A DNA stretch of 17,663 nucleotides from Gemmatimonadota bacterium (GTDB taxonomy: Bacteria > Gemmatimonadota > Gemmatimonadetes > Gemmatimonadales > Gemmatimonadaceae): positions 1 to 17,663 of the forward strand of contig JAEUJK010000077.1 in NCBI GenBank assembly GCA_016794735.1, in the 5' to 3' direction. The position numbers were made by a program, and so were the translations under genes. Position 1 is the stretch's first letter. Each line of letters opens with the position of its first letter. The notes below the pieces were generated by a model, which did no database searches, was not told where the DNA came from, and worked only from the letters and a program-made list of their open reading frames with translations. Positions 6,845-15,641 of the stretch are shown here, piece by piece.

Positions 6845-6850
6845 AGCATA
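6845..6850 (-). promoter_or_regulatory. Candidate -10 box of DUF4136 gene
   Basis: TATGCT on the minus strand, about 57 bases before the start codon at 6788, would give a leader near 50 bases containing the AGGAGG site. No good -35 is visible, so this is a weak call. Confidence 0.25.
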
Positions 6851-6966
6851 CCCCCTACACCAGCACCTCGCGTCGGGCGGCTGCATTCGCACACGTCAGG
6901 GTTTGGACGATGCCTCGATCAGTGGTTTGCGGCCCCGACGGCTGACGGTGGGTTGACGGCGCCAGG

Positions 6967-6972
6967 TAAGTT
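6967..6972 (+). promoter_or_regulatory. Candidate -10 box, leaderless helicase transcript
   Basis: TAAGTT is followed by exactly six bases and then ATG 6979, placing it at -12 to -7 if transcription starts at the A of the start codon. The only purine run, GGGGGA, touches the ATG and is too close to act as a normal ribosome site. A weak CTGACG at 6942-6947 could serve as -35 with a 19-bp spacer. Confidence 0.4.
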
Positions 6973-6978
6973 GGGGGA

Positions 6979-9861
6979 ATGCCGCCGCACACCCCGTCGC
7001 CAAGCCAACGCCAGGCCATCGAGGCCGCGTTGGGCCCGGTGCTCGTGATCGCGGGCCCGGGGGCCGGCAAGACGTTCTGCCTCGTCGAGCGCATCCGTCA
7101 CCTCATCACGGTGCACGGCATCGCCCCCGCCAGGCTCTGTGCCTTCACCTTCACCAACAAGGCGGCGAACGAGATCTCCGATCGTCTCGGGGACCTGCCC
7201 GGTTCGAGCGACGTCCACCGGGGCACCATCCACGCCTTCTGTGCGGCATTGCTCCGCACGCACGGCGAGGCCGTCGGGATCCCGAGAGGCTTCGGCATCG
7301 CCGACGAGGCCTACCAGGGCGACGTCCTCGCGAGGCTCGGCACCCCCGCGCGATGGCACAAGGGCATCCTCACGGCGTTCGCCCGCCATCGCTTTCGCGA
7401 CGAACCGCTCGAACCCGAGGACGCCAAGCGCCTCCAGCGGTACGAGCGCTACCTCGCCCAGCGGAATGTCCTCGACTTCGACCAGCTGGTGCTGCGCGCC
7501 GCGGGCGCCATGGAAACGGCGCACGTCCGCGACGCGGTCCGCGAGCGCTTCGACTACTTCCTGGTCGACGAGTTCCAGGACCTGAACCCGGTGTCGTTCG
7601 AGCTCGTGAAGCAGCTCGTCCCGGACACGCTCAACCTGTTCGCCGTTGGCGACGACGAGCAGTCGATTTACTCGTGGGCCGGCGCCGACCCGCGCGTCTT
7701 CGGCACGTTTGTCCGCGCGTTCCCGCAGGCACAGCGCATCACGTTAGGCGAGAACCGTCGCTGCCCGGCCCAGGTGATGGTCCCGGCACGACGCCTCATC
7801 GACCACAACCAGCGCACCTTCGACGAACCCAAGGTCATCGACGCGCCACGGCAATCCGACTTCCCGGTCACGTTCCACACGTTCGAGACCGCCGAAGCGG
7901 AGTCCGCATGGCTCCTCGAGGATGTCCGCGAGGCGCGCGCGCGCCATGGGCTGGCCTGGGGTGACATCGCCCTGCTCTACCGCACCAACGAGCTGGGCGG
8001 CCGGCTCGAGGCGGCCTTCCTTGGTGCGGGCCTCCCCTGCCGCATGTCGGCGGGACGCGCGCTCGCCGATCACCCGGTCGTGGCCTACCTCCTCGCCGCG
8101 CTCCGCGTCATCGCCCACCCCGGTGACCCGGCGCGTGAGGCGGGATTCTTTCGCGCGGTCCTTCCGCCCCTCCTGTTCGCCGACGCGCGTTCGCGCGCCG
8201 AACATCGCGACAACGACTTCGCCGGCCAGCTCGAGGGCATTGCCCGCGAACGGAAGGGCACGGATGCGGCGCGCATGATCCGCCGCGCCCAGGTTGAGCT
8301 GCAGAACCTGGCCGCCCTCGGTGAGCGGCACACGGGACTCGAGGCCCTCCTGCACGAACTCCTCTCGCAGCGCGTCGGCCAATACCGCTCAGCACTCGAC
8401 GAGATGCACGATGAGCTGAGCGACCCCATCGACCACGCCGAGGTCCGGGCCCTCGCCGGCGACCTGGCCCACGCGCTGGCGTCTGGCCGCCCGGTGACCA
8501 TCGCGCCGATGCACGGCGTCGAGGTGGCCATCCGTGCGATGTTCAGCAAGGCACAACTCGCCCGCCTGCTGCTCCCCCGGCCGTGGCCCGGCGGCGCCCT
8601 CGTCATCGGCCCCGACACCACCCCATCGCTCGGCGCCGCGTTAGGCACCTTCAAGGCGCTGCAGTTGCTCACCACGCGCGACTTCACCGACGTCTTCTCG
8701 GACTTCGTCGCGCTCGACTTCGAGGCGACCGACCTCGACCCGCGACGGGCGCGGATCATCGAGGTGGGCGCGGTGCGTGTGCGTTCGGGCCAGGTGGTCG
8801 AGCGCTTCCAGTCGCTGGTCCAACCGGGGATACCCGTCCCACCGGTCGTCACCCGCACCACCACGATCGACGACGCTATGTTGCAGGGCGCCCCGTCGTT
8901 CGCCGAGGTGTGGCCGGCGTTACGCGCGTTCCTCGATCGCGACCTCGTGATCGCGCACAATGGCCACACCTATGACTTCCCCCTGCTCAAGGCGGAGGTG
9001 GAACGACTGGGTGAGGCGTATGAGGTGCGCGGGTACGATTCACTCCCGCTCGCCCGTGAGGTCTACACCGGGAGTGCGCGCCTCGAATCGCTGGCCGTCG
9101 CCTTTGGCGTGCCGACGGGATCGAGTCATCGCGCGCTGGACGACACCCTCGCCCTCGCCGGCATCGTCCCGCACCTCAACGCGCGCAAGTTCGCGCGCAT
9201 GCGCAAGACCGCGCTCGGCGGATGCGTGGAAGCGCTGGCCCTCGGGCTCGCGCTGACGAAGCAACTGTCCGAGGAGGGGCTGCGGCTCTTCCCGCGCATC
9301 CAGGTCTTCCCGCTCCTCAAACACGCCACGATCCTCGATGCGTACCGCGACGCGCGCGAGGCGGGTCACCCGGAATGGCCCACGTGGGACCAGGTCCTGG
9401 AGCGGCTCGGCGGCGCGGTCCGCATGGCGAAGGTGCAGCGGGATCGCGACGCGGACGATCGATATCCGGAGCTGATGGCGCGACTCCGGCTCGTGCTCGA
9501 GGGGCTCGCCGGTGATTCCCTGCTCGACCAGGTGCGTGCGTTCCTCGAGACGATCGTGCTTTCCCAGCAGGACGGCATCACGCCGGATCTCGACCGGGTC
9601 AACCTCCTCACCCTGCACGCCACCAAGGGGCTGGAGTTCAAGCACGTGTACATCGTCGGCACCTCGGACAACGACATCGTCCTGGGCAAGTCGGACCAGT
9701 GGACGCCAGACGATGTCGAGGAAGGGCGGCGCCTGCTCTACGTCGGGATGACGCGCACCGAGGAGCGCCTCGTCCTCACCGCGGCGGACCGGCGCGGCCA
9801 GAAGGTGTGCGACCAGCGCCAGTTCATCGCCGAGATGGGGCTGGTCGAGCAGCGCCACTGA
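6979..9861 (+). CDS. UvrD/PcrA-like helicase with inserted DEDDh exonuclease
   Basis: A 960-residue superfamily 1A helicase with all core motifs: Q motif near Q10, Walker A GPGAGKT (26-32), Ia FTFTNKAANEI (56-66), Walker B VDEFQD (196-201), III GDDEQSIYSWAGA (224-236), IV LGENRRC (256-262), V VNLLTLHATKGLEF (874-887) and VI RRLLYVGMTRTEERL (917-931). Between IV and V, at about 575-735, lies a complete DnaQ-like exonuclease: D580 and E582 in DFEATD, D666 after HNGHTYD, H717 and D721 in SHRALDD. The predicted activity is ATP-driven 3'-5' unwinding coupled to 3'-5' exonuclease. UvrD alone is usually 650-750 residues, and the extra length matches the insert. The gene is transcribed alone and converges on DUF72-Ku with 19 bp between stops. 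A repair role is inferred from family and neighbours. Confidence 0.93.
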   Translation: MPPHTPSPSQRQAIEAALGPVLVIAGPGAGKTFCLVERIRHLITVHGIAPARLCAFTFTNKAANEISDRLGDLPGSSDVHRGTIHAFCAALLRTHGEAVGIPRGFGIADEAYQGDVLARLGTPARWHKGILTAFARHRFRDEPLEPEDAKRLQRYERYLAQRNVLDFDQLVLRAAGAMETAHVRDAVRERFDYFLVDEFQDLNPVSFELVKQLVPDTLNLFAVGDDEQSIYSWAGADPRVFGTFVRAFPQAQRITLGENRRCPAQVMVPARRLIDHNQRTFDEPKVIDAPRQSDFPVTFHTFETAEAESAWLLEDVREARARHGLAWGDIALLYRTNELGGRLEAAFLGAGLPCRMSAGRALADHPVVAYLLAALRVIAHPGDPAREAGFFRAVLPPLLFADARSRAEHRDNDFAGQLEGIARERKGTDAARMIRRAQVELQNLAALGERHTGLEALLHELLSQRVGQYRSALDEMHDELSDPIDHAEVRALAGDLAHALASGRPVTIAPMHGVEVAIRAMFSKAQLARLLLPRPWPGGALVIGPDTTPSLGAALGTFKALQLLTTRDFTDVFSDFVALDFEATDLDPRRARIIEVGAVRVRSGQVVERFQSLVQPGIPVPPVVTRTTTIDDAMLQGAPSFAEVWPALRAFLDRDLVIAHNGHTYDFPLLKAEVERLGEAYEVRGYDSLPLAREVYTGSARLESLAVAFGVPTGSSHRALDDTLALAGIVPHLNARKFARMRKTALGGCVEALALGLALTKQLSEEGLRLFPRIQVFPLLKHATILDAYRDAREAGHPEWPTWDQVLERLGGAVRMAKVQRDRDADDRYPELMARLRLVLEGLAGDSLLDQVRAFLETIVLSQQDGITPDLDRVNLLTLHATKGLEFKHVYIVGTSDNDIVLGKSDQWTPDDVEEGRRLLYVGMTRTEERLVLTAADRRGQKVCDQRQFIAEMGLVEQRH

Positions 9862-9880
9862 CGGCGGCGCGACGGTGGGG

Positions 9881-10594
9881 TCAGCCGCCCTGCCCCTGCA
9901 GCGCGTCGGTGAACCCGCGCACCGCCGGCGGACCGGCAAACGGCTCGTAGTCGTGCTTGAAGAAGACGTACGCCTCCTTCCACGGCTCGTCTTGCACGCG
10001 CCGCGCCCACGTCGCGAGCGAGTGGGCGTCGTAGTCGTAACGGTGCAGGCGCAGGTAACCCCAGTCGGCCGTCGGGATCATCGGTGACGCGAAGTCATCC
10101 TGGTCGGTGACCGTCAGCGCGTGGTTGCGTGCGCGCAGCTCCGCCACGACGTCGTCCTCGAACCAGCTGGCGTGGCGGAACTCGAAGGTGAATCGACGAT
10201 CCCCCGGCAGCAGGTCGCAGAAGCGTTGCAGCCGCGGCAGGTCCTTCTTGAGGTTGGGCGGGCACTGGAACAACACGACGCCCAGCTTCGGGTCCATCGC
10301 CGCGAGGTTCTTCAGCAGGAACTCGAGCGGGCTCGCCGCCTCTTCCTTGAGCCGCGCGTGGTGCGTGATGCGTTGCGACGCCTTGAGCGCAAAGCGGAAC
10401 TCGTCAGGCACCTGCGCGGCCCACTCGCGCATCACGTGTTCCTTGGGCAGCCGGTAGAACGTGTTGTTGATCTCCACCGTGGGGAACTGCGTGGCGTAAT
10501 AGCCCAGCATCCCCGCGTCAGGCATGTCCTCGGGGTAGAACGGCCCCTTCCACTCCTTGAAGGCGTACCCGCTCGTCCCGACGAGGACCCTCAC
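9881..10594 (-). CDS. DUF72 family protein (YecE-like)
   Basis: A 237-residue protein of the DUF72 family (PF01904), a TIM-barrel fold of unknown biochemical role. Signatures are GTSGYAFKEWKGPFYP (6-21), VEINNTFYRLP (40-50), the central GVVLFQCPPNL (105-115), FEFRHASWF (137-145) and the late YLRLHR (180-185). The usual C-terminal asparagine-rich FNN motif reads FFKHDYEPFA here. Start codon is GTG at 10594, overlapping the Ku stop as GTGA, so translation is probably coupled to Ku. The start is well placed, as MRVLVGTSGY is the normal family N-terminus. Coupling to Ku hints at a role near DNA end joining; a proposed structural likeness of DUF72 proteins to endonuclease IV would fit but is unproven. 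Confidence 0.93.
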   Translation of the reverse strand: MRVLVGTSGYAFKEWKGPFYPEDMPDAGMLGYYATQFPTVEINNTFYRLPKEHVMREWAAQVPDEFRFALKASQRITHHARLKEEAASPLEFLLKNLAAMDPKLGVVLFQCPPNLKKDLPRLQRFCDLLPGDRRFTFEFRHASWFEDDVVAELRARNHALTVTDQDDFASPMIPTADWGYLRLHRYDYDAHSLATWARRVQDEPWKEAYVFFKHDYEPFAGPPAVRGFTDALQGQGG

Positions 10595-11403
10595 GACGCC
10601 TTACGCTCCTCGCTGCCGGCCTCTCCCCCGCCCTGCTTCGCCAGGCTCGCCTTCAGCGCTTCCATGAGGTCGATGATCTTGCCGCCGCCGTCCTGGCTCG
10701 GCTCCGCCGTGATCTCCTGGCCGTCCACCTTGCGGTTGATGGCCTCGAGCACACGCTCGCGCACGGTGTCGCGGTACTTCTCCGGATGGAATTCCTCGGT
10801 GGCCGTCTGCGCGATGAGCTGCTTGGCGAGCGTGAGCTCCATTGGCTTGATCTCGCCCTCGCCCACGGGCACCTCGGTCACGGCGCGCAATTCGTCCGCG
10901 TAGTGGAGCTGCTCCATCACCAGCACGCCGTCGCGGGGACGGATGAGGATGAGGTGCTGCTGCCCGCGCGCCGCATACTGGCCCAACGCCGCGTACCCCG
11001 TCTCCTCGAGCGCCTTGGCCAGCAGGCGGTAGGCGCGATCGCCACCCTTGTCCGGGCCGACGTAGTAGACCTTGGAGAGGTACTCGCGGTCCACCTTGGC
11101 CAGCGGGACAAACTCGATGATGTCGATCGTCCCGGTGGCCTTCTCCTCGAGCGCCTTCAGCTCTTCGGCCGTGAAGACCACGTACTGGTCCTTCGCGAAC
11201 TCGTAGCCCTTGACCATCTCCTCGCGCGGGACGACCTCGTTGGTCTTGGGGTCGATGTACTGCTGCTTGAGCCGCGTGCCGCTCTTCTTCGACAGCAGGT
11301 TGAACGACACGCTCTGTCGCGACTCGGACGACGAATAGACGTTGACCGGGACGGACACGAGGCCGAACGATATGGTGGCGGTGCCAATGGAGCGGGCAGG
11401 CAT
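10591..11403 (-). CDS. ku: Bacterial Ku, non-homologous end-joining protein
   Basis: A 270-residue Ku protein. It forms a homodimeric ring on double-strand break ends and recruits LigD. Visible features: the N-terminal RSIGTATISFGLVSVPVNVY (family norm RSIWxGxISFGLV), KGYEFAKDQYVVFT (65-78), IDIIEFVPLAKVDREYLSKVYYVGPDKGG (93-121), QHLILIRPRDGVLVMEQLHYADELR (149-173) and a C-terminal IIDLMEALKASLAK (243-256), the segment usually linked to LigD contact. The tail after it is short and only mildly charged, so this is a core-type Ku without a long basic extension. Start 11403 is set by the conserved N-terminus; no clear ribosome site precedes it. It is divergent from ligD across 157 bp and coupled to the DUF72 gene downstream. 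Confidence 0.97.
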   Translation of the reverse strand: MPARSIGTATISFGLVSVPVNVYSSSESRQSVSFNLLSKKSGTRLKQQYIDPKTNEVVPREEMVKGYEFAKDQYVVFTAEELKALEEKATGTIDIIEFVPLAKVDREYLSKVYYVGPDKGGDRAYRLLAKALEETGYAALGQYAARGQQHLILIRPRDGVLVMEQLHYADELRAVTEVPVGEGEIKPMELTLAKQLIAQTATEEFHPEKYRDTVRERVLEAINRKVDGQEITAEPSQDGGGKIIDLMEALKASLAKQGGGEAGSEERKAS

Positions 11404-11548
11404 GGGACCGGCGGTCGAGGGGTCGGGCGACGGGTCTGCACCCGTGCGCGTCAGGGCTTCCCTGCGAATGTATGTGGGGCGCCGCGTCCGTGTCGATGCC
11501 GGGGGACGGTTGGGAGCGGTGGAGCCTACCGGCCCCCGGCGACCCTCC

Positions 11549-11554
11549 TAGCTT
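11549..11554 (+). promoter_or_regulatory. Candidate -10 box, leaderless ligD transcript
   Basis: TAGCTT is followed by TCGCGA and then ATG 11561, so the box falls at -12 to -7 relative to the first base of the start codon. No Shine-Dalgarno sequence precedes the gene, which supports a leaderless start. No clear -35 is seen. Confidence 0.45.
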
Positions 11555-11560
11555 TCGCGA

Positions 11561-14164
11561 ATGGCCGACCAACCCGACGGCGTACCGGACGCCGCCGCCG
11601 CCCCAGACGACGCGCTTGCGACGTATCGCGCCAAGCGCTCGGCGGATCGGTCGCCCGAGCCCGTCGGCCACGTTTCGAACGTGCCGGGACGGCTCTTCGT
11701 CGTCCACAAGCACGCCGCCCGCCAGCTCCACTTCGACCTGCGCCTGGAAATGGACGGTGTGCTCCGGTCGTGGGCGGTGCCGCGCGGGCCGTCCTATGAC
11801 CAGGGCGACAAGCGCCTCGCGGTGCGCGTCGAGGATCACCCACTCGAGTACGGCGACTTCGAGGGGATCATCCCCGAGGGGAACTACGGCGCCGGCGGGG
11901 TGATCGTCTGGGACCGCGGCGAGTGGGTGCCACTCGAGGATTGGCGCACCGGCCTCGAGAAGGGCAAGCTGCTCTTCGAGCTCAAGGGCTACAAGCTCAA
12001 GGGCAAGTGGACCCTGGTGAAGATCAAGAAGGCCGAGAAGGAGTGGCTGTTCATCAAGGAGCGTGACGGCTGGATGAAGTCGCCGGGCACGGACTTCGTG
12101 GAGACGTCGGTGCTCTCCGGACTGACCGTCGAGGAGGTCAAGGCCGGGAAGACGAAGACCAGTGAGCTGCGCGAGTTGCTGCACGGCGAGGCGCCGGTCG
12201 GGAGCGTCGATGTCACGCGCCAGCCGCTCATGCTCGCCGAAACGTCGGACAAGGCGTTCACGCGCGAGGGGTGGGTCTTCGAATTGAAGATGGACGGCTA
12301 CCGGCTCCTGGCCTGCAAGCGCCGGGGTGAAGTGCAACTTCTCACGCGCAACGGCAACGATTACACCGAGGTCTTTCCGGAAGTCGCACGTGCCGTGCGC
12401 GCCCTGCCGTTCGACGACGCCGTCATCGATGGCGAGGTGGTCGTCGCCGATGGGCGCGGCCGCCCGGTCTTCGCCCTGCTCCAGAAGCGTGGCCGCCTGT
12501 CGAACGCGATCGACATCCGCCGCGCTGCGGTGGAGCTGCCGGCGTCGTACTTCGCATTCGACCTCCTCTCGTTCGGCGAGTTCGACGTGCGTGGCCTACC
12601 GCTGCTCCGCCGCAAGGAGATCCTGCAGCGCGCGCTTCCCGCGGTTGGCGCGGTGCGTTTCCTCGAGCACATCCCCGAGCAGGGAGAGGCGATGCTCGCG
12701 CAGGTCGAGGCGATGGGACTCGAGGGGATCATCGCCAAGAAGGCGGATGCACCCTACCGCGCGGGGCGGTCCCCGCACTGGCTCAAGCTCAAGGCACAAC
12801 GCACGGGGGACTTCGTCATCGTCGGGTTCACCGAGCCCGGCGGCGGGCGCCAGGGCTTTGGTGCGCTGCAGCTCGCCGACCGCGTGGGGGGCCAGCTGGT
12901 CTACGCAGGCCGTGCAGGGACGGGCTTCTCTGATGCCCAACTCGCCGAGTACCGCGCGATGCTCGAACCCCTCGCACGTGCGACCGCCCCGTGCGAGGGC
13001 CCGCACCCGGCAGGCGCGCCCACGCCACTCCCCGCGGCGTCGATCCCCGAGACCTCCACGACCACGTGGGTGGAGCCACGTTTCGTCTGCGAGGTGCGCT
13101 ACACGGAGTTCACCCCCGACGGCCTCCTGCGCCATCCCGCCTTCCTTCGGCTGCGGGATGACAAACGGCCCGAAGAGTGCGATCGGCAGCTCGCCCCCGG
13201 CGAATCCCCAGTGGTGGCAGCGCCGGTGGCTGTCGCCGAGCCAACCAGCGATCCCGCGCCCGCGCCGGCCCCGCGCACGGTGGCGTTCTCGAACCCGAAC
13301 AAGGTCTTCTGGCCGGAGGAGAAGTACACCAAGGGCGACCTCATCGCGTACTACCGCGCGATTGCGCCGTGGCTCCTGCCCTACCTGCGCAACCGGCCGG
13401 TCGTCCTCACGCGGTTTCCCGACGGGATCGACGGCAAGTCGTTCTACCAGAAGGACGCACCCGAGTTCGCCCCGGAGTGGATGCGCACGGTGCCGATCTG
13501 GAGCAACGACACGAGCCGCTTCATCCGGTACTTCGTGTGCGACGACGTCGAGTCGCTGCTCTACATCGCCAACATGGGGAGCATCCCGCTCCACATCTGG
13601 CAGAGCCGCGTGGGCACGCTGGAGCAGCCGGACTGGTGCGTCATCGACCTGGATCCCAAGGAGGCGCCGTTCAGCGACGTCATCCGCACGGCCCAGGTGC
13701 TGCACCGCCTCTGCGACGAAATCACCCTGCCCCACTACCTCAAGACCACCGGAAAGACCGGGTTGCATATCCTCATCCCGCTCGGTCGCCAGTGTACCTA
13801 CGAGCAGAGTCGCACGTTAGGCGAGCTGCTCGCCCGTCTCGTGATCCGCGAGCTGCCGGACATCACCACCATCACGCGCCACGTCACCCGTCGCGGCGAC
13901 AAGGTCTACCTCGACTATCTCCAGAACCGGCACGGGCAACTCATCGTCTCACCGTTCAGCGTGCGTCCGCTTCCCGGGGCCACGGTCTCGATGCCGCTCA
14001 CCTGGGATGAGCTGACCCCGGACCTCGACCCGCGCCTGTTCACCATCCGCAACGCGCCTGAACGCATGGAGCAGTTGGGGCGCGACCCGGTGGCACCGGT
14101 GCTCGAAGACAAGCCGGATCTCGCCGTCGCACTCACCCGCCTCGCCGAGCGCTTGCATGCGTAG
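11561..14164 (+). CDS. ligD: Multifunctional DNA ligase D (PE-LIG-POL)
   Basis: An 867-residue end-joining enzyme with three domains in the Pseudomonas-type order. The 3'-phosphoesterase domain (about 35-185) has H51, H57, D59 and R61 in KHAARQLHFDLRLE plus H93 and Y97 in VEDHPLEY, matching the known active site. The ATP-dependent ligase (about 220-535) has nucleophile K243 in ELKMDGYR, FAFDLL (331-336), EGIIAKK (388-394) and WLKLK (407-411). The primase-polymerase domain (about 575-860) has the metal-binding D696 and D698 in VIDLDP and TTGKTGLHILIP (729-740). An Ala/Pro linker joins ligase and polymerase. It processes ends, fills gaps and seals Ku-bound breaks. It is divergent from ku, has no ribosome site, and overlaps the next gene by 8 bp. 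Confidence 0.98.
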   Translation: MADQPDGVPDAAAAPDDALATYRAKRSADRSPEPVGHVSNVPGRLFVVHKHAARQLHFDLRLEMDGVLRSWAVPRGPSYDQGDKRLAVRVEDHPLEYGDFEGIIPEGNYGAGGVIVWDRGEWVPLEDWRTGLEKGKLLFELKGYKLKGKWTLVKIKKAEKEWLFIKERDGWMKSPGTDFVETSVLSGLTVEEVKAGKTKTSELRELLHGEAPVGSVDVTRQPLMLAETSDKAFTREGWVFELKMDGYRLLACKRRGEVQLLTRNGNDYTEVFPEVARAVRALPFDDAVIDGEVVVADGRGRPVFALLQKRGRLSNAIDIRRAAVELPASYFAFDLLSFGEFDVRGLPLLRRKEILQRALPAVGAVRFLEHIPEQGEAMLAQVEAMGLEGIIAKKADAPYRAGRSPHWLKLKAQRTGDFVIVGFTEPGGGRQGFGALQLADRVGGQLVYAGRAGTGFSDAQLAEYRAMLEPLARATAPCEGPHPAGAPTPLPAASIPETSTTTWVEPRFVCEVRYTEFTPDGLLRHPAFLRLRDDKRPEECDRQLAPGESPVVAAPVAVAEPTSDPAPAPAPRTVAFSNPNKVFWPEEKYTKGDLIAYYRAIAPWLLPYLRNRPVVLTRFPDGIDGKSFYQKDAPEFAPEWMRTVPIWSNDTSRFIRYFVCDDVESLLYIANMGSIPLHIWQSRVGTLEQPDWCVIDLDPKEAPFSDVIRTAQVLHRLCDEITLPHYLKTTGKTGLHILIPLGRQCTYEQSRTLGELLARLVIRELPDITTITRHVTRRGDKVYLDYLQNRHGQLIVSPFSVRPLPGATVSMPLTWDELTPDLDPRLFTIRNAPERMEQLGRDPVAPVLEDKPDLAVALTRLAERLHA

Positions 14165-15641
14165 GTGGAAACGCGCCGTCGCCCTCATCGCACTCGCGGC
14201 GGCCTGCCGCGACGCCAGCGCGCCGCCGGGGACCCCATCCCCGCCGGCTGGGACCGCGGAGCCCGTGCTGACACGCGAGTTCCGCGGCATGTGGATCGCG
14301 ACCGTCGCGAATATCGACTTCCCGACGGCGTCTGCCCTCCCCGTGGCGACGCAACGCGCGGAGCTCATCGCCCTCCTCGACCTCGCCCAGTCGTTGCGCT
14401 TCACGGCGGTGATCCTGCAGGTGCGTGCGGCAGGCGACGCCCTGTACGCGTCGGCGATCGAACCATGGTCTGCGTCGCTCGCTGGTGCCCAGGGCTCCGA
14501 TCCCGGATGGGATCCCCTCGCCGTGGCCGTCACCGAGGCGCACGCGCGTGGCCTCGAGCTGCACGCGTGGTTCAACCCGTTCCGCGCCGGGAACGCGAGT
14601 GACACGTTGCGGCTGCACGCCAAGCATCTCGGGCGCGTCCGACGCGACCTCACACGCGTCGTGCGTGGGTCGCTCTGGTTCGACCCCGGTGAACCCGAGG
14701 TGCAGGCCCACGTCCTTCAGGTGGTGCGCGACGTCCTCACGCGCTACGACGTGGACGCCATCCACCTCGACGACTTCTTCTATCCGTACCCGACGACCGG
14801 GACACCCATCCCGGTTCCGTTCCCGGACTCCGCGACCTACGCACGGTATGCGTCTTCGGTGAACAGCCCGCTCCCGGTCGAGGATTGGCGTCGCGACAAC
14901 GTCAATCGCTTCGTGCAGGGGCTGTACCAGGCGGTGCGCGCGTTCCGACCGCAGGTGAAGGTGGGGATCTCGCCGTTCGGGATTTGGCGCCCCGGTAACC
15001 CGGGCGGGATCACGGGGCTCGACGCGTGGCGCGACATCTACGCCGACTCGCGGCACTGGCTCCAGCAGGGATGGGTCGACTACCTCGCCCCGCAACTGTA
15101 CTGGTCCATCGCCTCGACCGGACAGAGCTTTCCGCTGTTGAACACCTGGTGGCAGGCGCAGAACCTGGCCGGCCGCCATGTGTGGCCCGGACTGGCCGCC
15201 TATCGCGTCGCCGATGGCACCGCGTCCGCGTACCTCGCCGACGAGATCATCAACCAGATCAGCGTGCTGCGCACCAATGCGGCGGCGCCGGGTTTCCTGC
15301 TGTACAACGCCACATCGCTGCGTCGAGACCGCGGCGGGCTCACCACCTTTCTCAAGGCCGGGCCCACGCGCGGCGACGCCATCTCGCCCAGCTATCCCTG
15401 GTTGGACCCGCTCCCGCCGGATGCTCCCACGATCACGGTGGACGCCACCACGATCCGCGTGACGCCTGCCAACGGCGAGGCACCGGCCTGGTGGATCATC
15501 CACACTTTTGATGGCACGGCGTGGACGCAGCTGGTGCGCCCGGGCACCGTGACATCGTTCGCACGGAATGGCGCCCAGCGCGTCCGGGTCCGCGCCGCGG
15601 ATCGCGCCTTCAACCTCAGCACGGCGGCACGCTGGCCATGA
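14157..15641 (+). CDS. GHL10-like glycosyl hydrolase lipoprotein
   Basis: A 494-residue predicted lipoprotein with signal RRWKRAVALIALAAAC and lipid-anchor Cys17. The mature part belongs to the glycosyl-hydrolase-like GHL10 family (PF02638, YngK type): REFRGMWIATVANIDFP (40-56), VILQVRAAGDALYAS (85-99), LHAWFNPFR (135-143), LWFDPGEPEV (173-182), DVDAIHLDDFFYPYP (198-212) and KVGISPFGIWRP follow in the usual order of a TIM barrel to about residue 345. The last 90 residues look like a beta-rich, Fn3-like domain. The substrate is unknown; peptidoglycan or exopolysaccharide are common guesses for the family. ATG 14157 overlaps the end of ligD by 8 bp in another frame, and the stop overlaps the next start as ATGA. 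Confidence 0.9.
   Translation: MRRWKRAVALIALAAACRDASAPPGTPSPPAGTAEPVLTREFRGMWIATVANIDFPTASALPVATQRAELIALLDLAQSLRFTAVILQVRAAGDALYASAIEPWSASLAGAQGSDPGWDPLAVAVTEAHARGLELHAWFNPFRAGNASDTLRLHAKHLGRVRRDLTRVVRGSLWFDPGEPEVQAHVLQVVRDVLTRYDVDAIHLDDFFYPYPTTGTPIPVPFPDSATYARYASSVNSPLPVEDWRRDNVNRFVQGLYQAVRAFRPQVKVGISPFGIWRPGNPGGITGLDAWRDIYADSRHWLQQGWVDYLAPQLYWSIASTGQSFPLLNTWWQAQNLAGRHVWPGLAAYRVADGTASAYLADEIINQISVLRTNAAAPGFLLYNATSLRRDRGGLTTFLKAGPTRGDAISPSYPWLDPLPPDAPTITVDATTIRVTPANGEAPAWWIIHTFDGTAWTQLVRPGTVTSFARNGAQRVRVRAADRAFNLSTAARWP

Noticed and set aside
6953..6958. TTGACG as a -35 box for the helicase gene
   Set aside because: It lies only 8 bases before the TAAGTT box, far too close for a -35/-10 pair.
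10601..12337. 578-codon minus-strand open frame
   Set aside because: Crosses ku, the intergenic gap and the antisense of ligD in one run; composition is Arg/Pro/Gly-rich and no domain is seen.
12327..13820. 497-codon plus-strand frame inside ligD
   Set aside because: Ser/Arg-rich shadow frame; the ligD frame carries all catalytic motifs across this stretch.
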